64,000 nt of DNA from Brachypodius melanocephalos (taxonomy: Eukaryota; Chordata; Aves; Passeriformes; Pycnonotidae): NCBI GenBank assembly GCA_013398615.1, contig VZSR01002364.1, positions 1,967,772-2,031,771 on the forward strand, read 5' to 3'. Of the stretch, positions 50,009-61,758 are shown piece after piece. The notes under the pieces are model-generated. The model worked only from the letters and a program-made list of their open reading frames with translations. It searched no databases and was not told the DNA's origin. The first letter of the stretch is position 1. Each line of letters starts with the position of its first letter. The position numbers and the translations under genes were made by a program.

Positions 50009-53000
50009 AAATAGGCAAAAAAGACAACTATTTCTGCTAACCAGAGACTGCACTATATCAAAGCACAAGAGATAATGTCTAAAACACTTGAGTAATTGAT
50101 GGGCACGCAATGAACATCCAAGTTGGAAGAGAGTAAGGATGTAACAGGACATAACTCATCCAAAACTGAAGTGAGGGAAAAATCAAACCATTTCCTTGGA
50201 ACAATACTAAACATATCTGGGCTCTTTGAGTGACTTTTACTCCATACATTGGTGTCAGCATAATTTGGTGGTAAATCCTTTTTACTCTTTAATATGAAGA
50301 AACAACCATATACAAGGACAAAACTGAGCATTTTTGGTTGTTTTTCCCTTTTTTGTTTCTAAGTAATCAAATTTCTAAATGTCAGAACTTCTTGCTTCGA
50401 CAAGGGTCTTAGAATTTAGTCGTATTCAGACCTCAATCAAGCCAATACTTTACGTATTGCCTCTATGAGAAATGGATACTTAGCAACAGTTACAGAGTTG
50501 TGCTGGGTCTCTTTTTTAAAATTAATGTTTTGTTCCTAAAAGTGAAGCAGTAGTCTTTCAAAATCTGTTCCTGAATTGACACCTAGAAACCCATGGTAAG
50601 AAGTCTCTACACCTTGGTCTCATCATACCCCTCTCAGTTTTTGATTTTCTTGGCTCTTTCTTTCTCTTCCTCCCATCTCAGATTTTCCAGCCGCTGGCTA
50701 TAGCCACTTTTTTGGGGCTCACACCCTCATTGGATGAGATAAGAACACAAGCACAACTCAAAGCATTAATTCAGAGTCTGACAGAATATTGACAGCCCTC
50801 AGCTAGCCACGATGGATTAACATTCAAACTAATATATAAACAGGTACAGAAAAAAAGAGTGAAACAATGGCCTACAATATCATCTTGTGCTGAAGACCAT
50901 TAAAGCTTAGTTAAGTCTAGCAAAAGATATGAGCATCTGCAAACCATGGAAATGTTAGGGAAAATAGTTATTTCTTCAATTGCTGATCAACAGCAAAACA
51001 ACTGAAAGCAAAACAAGCCCAAAATAATGAGGGATGGGAGAGAGTGAAAGTTCATATGTTAAGAGGAGATGGGGAAGTGAGGTAGCAGGAGCACACAGGT
51101 TCTAAGTAACACGCACTTTGGAAAATGAAACAATTCAGGCTTCTTGTTAGTGGGACAATTCCACTGAAGCACAAGAAACAGCCCCTTAAACAGCCTGTAT
51201 TGGATCAGTAAGCATATGTTCATGACCTACAAGCTGATTCTGGATTTACTTTTACATACAGCTGCATGTGAACTCTAGCAGGAGTGTCACAGCCCCAACA
51301 GAATTTTGCATACCTTCTTATGTCCAAAGTTACATATACTTGGACTTTGGCAGCAAAGCCAGCTTAAGGACTCCTTGGCACCATAGTGCTGGAGCTCTCT
51401 CTTTTCTTCCTTCTGTTCAGCTGACACAACTGTTAAAGGAGTGTGCTTGCAAGTCAATGGACTAAATATATTTTGGTTAAAAATGACCTTGTCAAAGCAG
51501 TCACTTCAGAGATCTCTTTGAACCAAATCATTTAATCATTGATCTTGTTACCTGAATGGTTTTCCAAACCACTGTCTCAAACTGAGGGGAAGCAGAAGAT
51601 AATTGGGTGAAAGCAAGTACAAGCAGCTAATAGATGGAGTATATAGCCTCTTGAAAACTGAATTTCAGTCAAACCCCTTGCACTGTGGCAGTACATTCAG
51701 AACACAAACTTCTTGGAGACTATCTTGTCTTCAGAGAAAAGCAATTACAGTAAACAAAAAATAAATTTTTTTTTAATATTTAAACAGTAAACACTGCTAC
51801 ATCCAATAAATATTGATATCCAATAAACATTAATTTTCATACAACATGAAGTCAAGGATCACAAAAAGTATCCATTAAAAAAACCCAATAATCTACAAAT
51901 TATACATGTTTTTCCTAAAAAAGAAATTGTTTTTAAAGACAAAGTTAATGGTTTTCTTTTAATATCATTTTTTCCTATTCCTTCTAAGGAGAGACTTTCT
52001 TCATGATTCAGAATAAAATTTAATCAGACTCTTATATGTTTTATTCCATTGTTTTCTGAAAGATCACTATATATTTGTATGTGCAGTATGGCATAGGAGA
52101 GGGAGAAAGTCAAGAGTTCTTTCCCATGATACTATATCACACACCCCCTTTCTATTTCTTAAAAACTAATTAAAATACTTTGTCTACTGGGAAAAGTACT
52201 AATTGGACTTATCTGCCCTCACTGTGCCATGTCACAAAGTGAAAAATCCTCACTAATTGTTCCTGAAACACCAATCTGAGATAGATGGCATTAGATGATT
52301 CACAGAAGACAACCATCTCTGTAGATTAGTTATTTTTATTTTGTTCAGATTTGCTGATTTATTTTGAAACAGTCATGGGCTAGTTAATAAATGTCATTCA
52401 CTTCATTAAAAAACAAAGTTCTCATCTGCTGTACATAGTAATCAAATTTTATGTAAGAGAGCAAAAAAAGTTCTGCTATAATGCCCTCTGCTTAGTATTA
52501 AAAACCACCCCTAGGAAATTAAGATTTAAAACTGATTTGAAAAGGAATTATGCTAAGATTCACTTGCCTGATAATATGGAAAAACTTGCATTCATAGAGG
52601 AAAGTAATAATATAAAACCCCAAACTTGATTCTGATATGTCAGGTGACAGTAGAAAACAGAGATGTGCAGAAATGGGCTGTCACCACTTCCAGACTGAGG
52701 ACTGAGACAGGAATAGGTGGAAGAATTATTACTCTGGGAATCACACCCAGGCTCAGGCACTGAGCTACACAGGAAGGCATAAGCTTTTGCAAACATGGCA
52801 TTCAATGGGTTTGGGGGTGAAGAAAAAGAACCCAGGCCTCTCTAGAAGGTGGTGTCATTCAGCAGCAAGAGCATAGAGTTTACAAGAATCTAACTGTTCC
52901 ATTTAGACACTCACCCCCTTTACAGCCTTCTATAAACACCTTCACTGAACACATAGCTGAGCCTGTGAGAGACTCAGGGCTCAACACACAAATCTAAAGT

Positions 53001-53801
53001 CATATGGAAGACAGAAGTACACTGAGCTACTCTTAGGCTTTATTTGATGACTTTCATGTGAAAGACAATTCCACAATACATGGCTTTAAAAGCTGAACTG
53101 AACTTATGAATTTTCTTTTCTCCTATCCTCACAATCTCACTAATTAATTAATGTAATTATATCCCTGCAAACAGTTGTGCCTTCTCCCTTCTACAAAAAC
53201 AATTGCTTTAGACCACAAAATCCACTGCAAACATAGACAGGGTTTAAAAAATTACTACTAATAATAGATTTTAAAGTTTCCTTATAAATTAAGCTTCATG
53301 TGACTAACTTAGGAGAGGGTGACTATCACATGGTAGGTTTTGATTCCTCCAGAGCTGTCAGTATAGAATAGATTTACTTCACTGTACAACTCAGAACATT
53401 CCCCAAGTCTCATCTAACCCTACTAGAAGACAGGACCAAGAAAAAATTTGTGCTTAGCATGTAGCCTTTTTCTTTGCTGTATTGCAAGAGCTACTTGTTG
53501 AAAAAAAACCACATTTTGTTGACTTTTATCCTCTGTCTTGCTGCATGACCTTGTACTGGGTGCAGACATGCATACTGAAGGTTCCCAATCCCACTAAAGG
53601 TGAGAGCTGGCTATCCATTGTATTGCTTGGGGAGCAGCACAGGTACTTGCACCTGGAAAGAGGTGAGCCAAAAGACATAATTCAGTCAGTCTTAATTAAT
53701 TTCTTATTTTTTCTTAAATGATGCAGTTAACCCTCGTGGGTCAAATGTGTTTTACTGCAACAAAAAAACAAGGTAAACCACTTTCACCAAATGACTGACA
53801 A
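50009..53801. other. Unique DNA, no gene recognised
   Basis: No gene, RNA or transposon recognised. A 111-bp plus-strand interval at 53489-53599 is open and bounded by splice-like signals, and is treated as a finding. Confidence 0.55.
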
Positions 53802-53875
53802 AACATTTCTATATTTTAATGTTAACATTTAATGTTCTAATATAAAATGTTAACATTTCTATGTTCTAATGTAAA
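53802..53875. repeat. Short tandem duplication, about 28-29 bp unit
   Basis: The unit AATGTTAACATTTAATGTTC at 53818-53845 recurs at 53846-53874 with three or four differences, and a partial third copy precedes it ('acatttctatattttaat'). About 2.6 copies are present. It is AT-rich and contains the palindrome TGTTAACA in each unit. Confidence 0.88.
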
Positions 53876-56800
53876 AGACTTCCCAAAGCAAGGGACACTT
53901 CTCAGTTGCACTAGCACAAGTCTTTGACAAAGAAAGAAAGCCACCTGAGACTGGACAGTGTAGTAAAATCATCCGGTCATTTTAAGTGCAATAATGGCTT
54001 GAGACCGCTTTTCTTCAGCCTCAATCTGGTGAAATTTCCCACTCTACTTTAGCCTCCCTGTTGGCACTGAAAAACACACTTATGATCATAACGTTCCTTT
54101 TTGGTGAGATTTTTTCATATACATATAGTGATTAAATTTTTGGTAATAGTAATTAGTAATAATAAGTAATATGAAATACGAATAAACTTGTTCTTACCTC
54201 TTTGCTCAAAGTTGCCGCCCTCATACCTTAATGCTTATTTTCAAACTCTAAACATAAAGAGAGAATACTTTAAAAAAACAATAAAAAATGTGACTGTTAT
54301 TTAATGAAAAAAAAAATGCTGTTATGTAAAAAGAGAAAACAGAAGCAAGATTACATTCTTACAGTGGGTTTCTACTTAGCTGGCTTCATTTTATGAACTG
54401 GAAAATAAAAATTAAATCAATTTGCTTTAGATCAATTGTCTCAAAGGATGAGTGTTAAAAAACTAAGTTATGTAGCACAAGAAATAAAATAATTCAATAG
54501 AAAAACAATAAACTTGCTGTACAACTTTAATAGCCTTAAGAAAGGCATCTTAATACACACATTTTATTAGTTCTGCTTAACATCTCAGGATTTACAGGTA
54601 GCCAGATTACATGGGATAAATACAAAGTCTAGATATTAAATTAGAAAGAAACAAAAATCCTGCAATAAGTGAGCATGAACCTCACATGAGCACAAGATTA
54701 ACAGCATGTGTGTGCTGTCTTTGGGAGGAGTTTCTTTCATCATCTAATCTCTGATATGTCTCACTTAATGCAAATATGGAACACAGCTTTCCTCCTATTT
54801 TTTTAACCTTAGTGGTAACTCATTTAGTTGAATTCTACTCTTTTGTAAATTCTGCCTCTGAGCAGAGAAGTTAACTGGTTCTTTAGGTTCTCTTCTATAA
54901 TTACTTTTTTATTATTCGGCAGTTGATAGATTTATTTTGTCCTAAACTAGGCTAAATCATTATGAAACATAACTTATAAAGTTATAAGTTGTGGTCTTCA
55001 ATAAAATCAAATATAAGAGTCAAGTAGCATTCCTACCTCCACCAGGTTTCTTTGCAGGCCCTATTCACTCTCTAGACTATATGTTTGTACAAAAAGGTTG
55101 ATTAGAAGCTTTTTTAACAAATTATTATCATCATCTCTTTTTTGATAGAGATATCTATATTTTAAAATTATTAAATAAAACTAGCTTTTTAGAAACATGT
55201 TCCCTGCTACTGTAACTCCTCACGTCCTCTAAGACACTAATCTCAAACTATATCCAACATGACAGACATCACCATTTCTCAGGTCTTTATGCCCCCAAGA
55301 AGACTTTCAACAGTGTACAAAGGCAAGAAAAGAAACACATTTTGATAGAACTTCCATGCTTTTAGTCCTCAAGGAAAAAATAAGATTACATACCTAAAAA
55401 ACAGAATATTTCCCTAGATCTGCCTTCCTATTTTTTTTACTTTATGGATTTACTGGCTGGATGATGAAGTCAAAATTTATTTATCTTTTAGCTTTTAACT
55501 GATAGCCTGGAAAGGAGAGTTGGGGTGGGAACCAAAGGTGTTATAAGAATACTCTTAAGAGTATGACTCACAACATAAAGTGAATGCAAGATGAGCAAAG
55601 AACGTTGAGCAAACCCAGGTTCTATAAAAATGCAGCTGCTCTCATTTCTTGTTAGCTTCAACAAGAACTGAAGGGGCTTAGGCCCTAGAATAGTGTCTCA
55701 GCTGTCTTTAGGACCTAGAGAACAAAGCAGTACCGTAAAAAAAGTAAAACAGAGTAAGAAAAAGCAAGAAAATAATTCCTTCTCCACAAAAGCAGTATTG
55801 TTTTAAAAAGAAAACAAACACTCAAACAAACAACACAAGACAGATCTATTGATATAATTTAATATGAAGAACATACTGCAAATTGCTGCTATTTGTCAGC
55901 CTCTGGGTATATTTACGCATAATGGCCAAAAAAAAGCCTTTGGGCATTTATGGATAGACTTGAAAGGTCTTCAGAAAATCTTCAGGATCTTTTTCAAAGT
56001 ACAAGGATTTTTCTTGGTGGAAATTCACTTGATGTAATTCCCTATTGACTGATACTTATATATCATTCACTGAAAAATCAGCCAAGTCAAATCCTCCAGT
56101 ATTACTGCTGTCAGTGTCGAATGGGCCACTGGACCATCAGACTTGATTTTCTTTTATATTTTTTGAGACTCAGAGGGCCTACCATGTTTTACAGAGTTCT
56201 TCCTTCCTCTGGAGGAATTATCATTTAAGGACAACCAAGTCTCCCATTTGACCTATGAAACCACTATCCTAGTATCATAATTCTAAAGATACAAATGCAT
56301 AACCTCATGATAGACAGCTAGAGCAGTCATTACTAGCAGATTTGGTTACCAGTGCATTTTCTCAACTGTCTGTGTTCATTTTCTAGACATATATGAGATT
56401 AATTCCTTTGTCCTCTTTCATGGAACTTTATTCATGAAAACAAAATGTAACTGGCAGGATTATCAAGTCACAGATTTCAAATAAGCCTTTTGGGTTTTTT
56501 TCAGGGAAAGCAGAAGTGCATGTCCATTTATGAGATGCCTCAGTTTTTGCTCATGTACCACACTGTACTGTTTCATCTCTAAATAAATACAGCAAGGATT
56601 GAGCAGCATCTTCAGTTTAGTTGTAGGTGTAATTGCAATTGGAGATAGTAGCATTAATATTCAGGGATAATTCTGAAGAAAAATGGATACCTTATAAGCT
56701 GCTTTTATGGAAACATGTTAGTTGGTTCAGATGTCCCAGAACAGCTGAAATACCTGCAAGAAACTCAACTCCACTAGTGTTTGAATGTATCAGGAACATA

Positions 56801-58549
56801 CAGGTCAGAAGGACACGTATCAGCTTTCTGGACAGGAAACATTGTATGTCTTATGGGAACAAGAGAGGTGACCCAACCTGTGCACTGGTGGGATAAGGCA
56901 TCTCATAGGTCCTGCTTTCTTATGTTCCATCTGCTAGTGTTATATTTCAGGTGAAAGTTCTTTAACTTGGTTTCATTATATATTCATATCTTTATATGTA
57001 AACTTTTGTATAGAACTAGACATGCATGCACACATACACAGAAAGACTTATAAGCCAAATAAACCCAAAAACCACTACACTCTACTCAAAGCTATCTTTC
57101 TCTTGGGTGTATACCAAGAAATCTCTGCCAAAAAAATATATTGAATGCTAGGGTTAACATAATCAAAGGCAAAATTCCAAGAGCTGCAAGCTAACAGTAA
57201 TACAGCAGATTAAAAAAGAGAGATCACTATCTTCAAAATTATTTTCCATACTAGTCACAGTAAATGCAAGACACTGATCACACTGGAAAGCCATTTAAGA
57301 TTTAGAATACATGAGACAGACAATCTGGGGAATGAAATTACCCACTACTACGTTCCCTGTTTTGTGAGGAAGCAATCACCTTGTAGATGAGAGTTCCCAA
57401 GAAATACCACTGCCCATCTAGAAAGGAACAAGTGGAAGTCAGAGATGCTGAGAGTCTGCATATCCCAATTATCGCATCTGCTACACCAATACCCTTCTTT
57501 CAGCATCAGCATCATTTTATCTCAAAGGTTTGGTGTTGTTCTGTGGAAAAGAGTAGGGGCTATGACTTTTCTAGCAGCAAAACTGGTGTCCTGAGTAGGA
57601 AAAGGTGTGGGCTAGAAACAGAGACCTACATGACTAAGATCACACAAAAGCTGATGAGCAACTGTAAATAGGAGCTCAAGGACAAGTTGGATTTATGCCC
57701 ATCAGTCCTGCAAGCAACAGAAAAACACAAAAATTGAAACTATGGATTTCATATTGGGTCGATTTTCTTACTTATTTTTTAAACTTAAAACTTCAGTTAA
57801 TAGTTTAGTAATTAAAGGAGTGTTTGGATTACGCATCCACAGACAGCTCTTTCCTGGTGGACTAACTGTAATGATACTGAAGTCAAGTATTGAACATTGC
57901 TTTGAGTTTTCAGGAGAGAAAAGCATGGGTGAGAGGCAACCCATACTAGTACTTAAGTTCGTGCATCATAGTATGTGACATGTGCTCACATTCTTCCAGA
58001 ACCAAAAGGAGTCTGGAGTTTTCCCTCAGTTTATCTGTTTCCAAATGTTTGCAGTACACAGGGAATTGTTCTGGAAATTATTACAAAACAAAAATTAAAC
58101 CCATAGCATGTGAAGAGTTTTAATAATATCAACTAGGACTGTTCAGCTTTTATTAAAAGCTCCTATTCCTCTATGCCTTTACAGTGGAGTTTGGCTTTCC
58201 TAGTTTCCTTTTTACACACTGCTATTTATGAATTTGATGTGGTAGTTGGTTTGACAGATGATAGGATTGCTTGCAACTTACTCATGTTTGGATCCCTATG
58301 TGAAAACTTCTATTCTTTTTTTAAGCATTAACCTTATCTTTTTTTTAATGAAATCAGAACTATTCTGGCTTTATTTCCTTTAATTAGTCTTCCTTAAACA
58401 TATGGCAGCAATGGAATTATTGTAAATGACCTCTAAACTCTGTGTATATATTAAGGCCTTAAGCTAACGTTGTGTTTTAAATTTAGTTTCATTTTTTTCT
58501 ATTAAAAGTATGACCATTGTAAAATTATTTTAAATTACTATAAGTACTG
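53876..58549. other. Unique AT-rich DNA, no gene recognised
   Basis: No repeat family or gene recognised. It includes a perfect 16-bp palindrome (55549-55564) and several A/T-only stretches near 54.1-54.6 kb. Confidence 0.55.
55549..55564. repeat. Perfect 16-bp palindrome
   Basis: ATACTCTTAAGAGTAT is its own reverse complement with no spacer. It is single copy as far as I can see in the window; no flanking element explains it. Confidence 0.93.
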
Positions 58550-58910
58550 CTACATGTGCGTGTATGCATGGGAACAGTGGGGCCAAGGACAGAGACAGAA
58601 TTGCGTACTTCTCATCCAAAGGAGAATACAGACAGTGAGAAAGATGTAGCACGGTATGTTCTTGTCAGAGATCACACACAAACTGCCTAAAACACAGCTT
58701 ATGGTCCTCCCACAACGGGATATTTTTGCTATCCTTAATGACGCGAGGCAGGTGTTTACAGTTATGATGTATGTCCGTCTAAAGTTGGAATTCGGCACAG
58801 ACACAAAATAGCAATGCTTGACGCACTAGACCGTGACATACTGTATGCACTGCAATTAAAATAAACTCTACTCCTGATCTTTTTTTTTCTTATGAGGAAA
58901 CACGAAAAGC
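58550..58910. other. CpG-retaining patch in CpG-poor DNA
   Basis: About ten CpG dinucleotides fall between 58558 and 58840 (for example the cluster GACGCGAGG at about 58740, then TCCGTC, TTCGGC, GACGCAC and ACCGTG). The surrounding DNA has roughly one CpG per 100 or more bases. GC content is only moderate, so this is not a classical CpG island. Minus-strand open frames of 84 and 61 codons overlap it but have no recognised domain. Confidence 0.5.
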
Positions 58911-61708
58911 TATGAAGATTCATTCTGGTTTGTGGAAAGCTGCACACTATTCTGAGAAATGTAAAAAAAATAATTTGCAGAATGAACTAAAATTCTCTAA
59001 ACCACCTTTTTAGCCTTGGCTCACTCTTCGCCAGGTGATTTCAGAGAAGGAGGAAGGAAGGGAGCTTTCCATCTGTTGAGGTGTTAGGATTCTAAACATG
59101 TTCCTGAGTTAATTTTGACTCTTTAAAGTGTGAGATAAGTTAATATACTCTAAACCAATATATCATGTCAATCAACAGTGCTTTTCTCAATATGAGCCCA
59201 CTCACTTCCGCCGCCTGCTTGCAGGCTCTAGAGGCTTCTAGCTCTAAAACTGCTTCCCTTAAGAAATGAAATGTTGAAGTGGTATCAACAAATCATAGAT
59301 GTCTCTGATAAAATTAACATGAATAATGTAAATAGGAAGAGAGAGGTTAACACTGTTTATTCCCTTTGTGTTTATGTAGATTTTTTCCTAAATACTTGCA
59401 AACATTCAGAAATAAAATCTTATAAAAAAGCAAAAAGTGGAAAGGAAAAAATATTGTAAAGAAACATTAATAATTTATAAAATAGTTACATCCCAATACT
59501 AATGTTGTATTTACTTAAATAGATACATCCCAAAATATCTTTTTTCTGCATTTCTTTCCAGTCTTTTTGAACCATGCTTAGAGGTCTGTGAAGTATATTG
59601 ACTTTGCCGGAGACTATAAATCCAAAATATTTGGAACATTATATCATCTTCTGGTTAGAATACATGAACAAATTTACTAAGTCTAGGCCTGCCTAAGTGC
59701 AATATACTTTCCTGAGGAACTGAAGATCACAGTGTGCATACAATAATTGCCTCTGTATTATGTTTCAGAATATAGAAGCTTACAGGAAGCTGGAAGTTGT
59801 GTCTGGCCACAAGGTTTAGTAGGTAATTCAGAAAATATAGTCCATTAATTTGCCTAATCCCATCATACATCTGTTCTCTACAACACCCCATGGTAATATG
59901 TGCTATGAGTATAAATTGTACAAAAATCAATTTCTTTCATTACCTATAAATTTATTTACAAGCTGAATTTTTTTTTCAGTATGTCAGTTTGTTTATTTGC
60001 ATATCCCTCTATTCCTCTTTTCCAAGCTGCAAAAAAATAATTCAGTTCACATCACAATCCTTATGAAAGATATTCCGTGATTTTGATCTATCAAGAACTT
60101 TCTGGTTTTACTAGATTATCTTTTAAAATTAATCAAAATTTAAATTTACAAAACTACACAGTTTTACAAATAGATTTATCCAGCATCACAAATTAATTTC
60201 ATGATTTGCTTTAAATTCCTCTGCTAATAACAACTAATATTTTATTTGCTTCTTTAATAGTGATGAATATTCGGCAGATTTTTCCAAGAAAAATTTGTAA
60301 TTATTCCTGGTAGGAATTACGCAAGACTCTCTAGGGTGGAACCAGGAAGTGATTATTAGTAACCACAGCATCACACCAGAGAACGTCTAGTTTATTAACT
60401 GAAGTGTCAGCTTCAGTATTCAAATAGCTGAAGAAAAACAATACTCTCTACGAAATATTGGTCTCTCACTTGTCCCCTGGGTGTTAGCAAAAATAGTAAA
60501 AAAGCAGGAGCAAAACCAACACTGTTCCCATCACCTACCCAGCCCACCCCACTCTCCCCCCCAGAAAACCAAGCAACCCTAATGCTAATTTCAATATGAG
60601 CCTCTGATGCAACAACATCTTGGGGACATATCTAACTTTCAGGATGAGTCACATCCCTGTGACTCAGAATCAATAGTCATTTTAATGTGCAAAAAACCCC
60701 AAAATTAAGATGGCTCGGTATCCTTACTTAGTTAGCTTCCTGTTCCAGTAGATACTGTCTCATGGTTTTACCAGTAGAATGAACGGAAGCTCAACTGCCT
60801 TAATAAAATGGTCATGGGAGAGAAGTTTCCCCCATGGAATCTATGGATTCTTAAAACTGTGGAGTCATTCTAACAGAATATATCCAAGGATCAACAAACT
60901 CCATACTGCCTTCAAGAAAATACTGTAGATTCCTTCTTATTTGGATTAAAATGAAACAGTACCCTAAAAAAAACTGGAAATAATCATACAAGTGTGCCCT
61001 ACTTCTTTTTGTTCCTTTCCACTAAACATGTGCCTCTAAAATATCAGATTGTCATCTGTTTAACATAACATGTATATGAGGAAAAAGTTGAGTCCAGGTA
61101 CCCATTCTGTCTAACAGTTATTTTCCCACTTATTATTTTCCTTTTGCAAATCCTGTGCAAAAAATCTTATTATATTTTCTCCAGTGCATGTAGCATGAGA
61201 CCAAAAGTTAGATACCAAAGTATGCAAATTGATGTTGCTGTTTCCTATCTTGTAGCAAGCAGAATATTAGTTCAGGTTTTAAAACGGTCATCATCTTCTG
61301 CATTCACAAACACAGTACAAGAAATTTCACATACTCCCCAGAGAGTGGGTTGGATTCCTGTTGGAAAGAAACCAATATGAAGTTGATAGTGGTGATTGGA
61401 TAACCCTAATTACTATCAATCTGAAACTGAAGGATGAAAAGGAGATGTTCCTATTGGAACCCAGAAAGAAACAAATCCTTACTAATACTGTTTCCAGGGA
61501 GATCTGAAAATGGCAGGTTTTTTAGAATCAAGACATATTATTTGGAACTCATATATTTAGCACTTTAGAATTTATTTTTCTGATATTTACTAAAAATGGA
61601 GAGACATATACATACCTAAATGTATGCATATGAAGATACTATATCTTTATCTTGATAAAGAGAACTAAGCATAGGAATGTGACCTAAATACAGGAGTCTA
61701 ATAACAAA
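58911..61708. other. Unique DNA, no gene recognised
   Basis: No gene or repeat family recognised. A few more CpGs occur at 59029 and 59205-59215. The rest is AT-rich with short homopolymer runs. Confidence 0.55.
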
Positions 61709-61758
61709 ATTATAATTATAATAATAATAATAATAGTAATAATAATGGTAATAATAGT
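61709..61758. repeat. (AAT)n microsatellite, imperfect
   Basis: AAT/TAA trinucleotides with a core of several perfect units, interrupted by AGT and GGT variants. The poly-Tyr open frame on the minus strand is an artefact of this tract. Confidence 0.93.

Noticed and set aside
49872..50152. Lys-Gly and Pro-Phe repeat proteins on opposite strands
   Set aside because: Both are translations of the (GGGAAA)n array.
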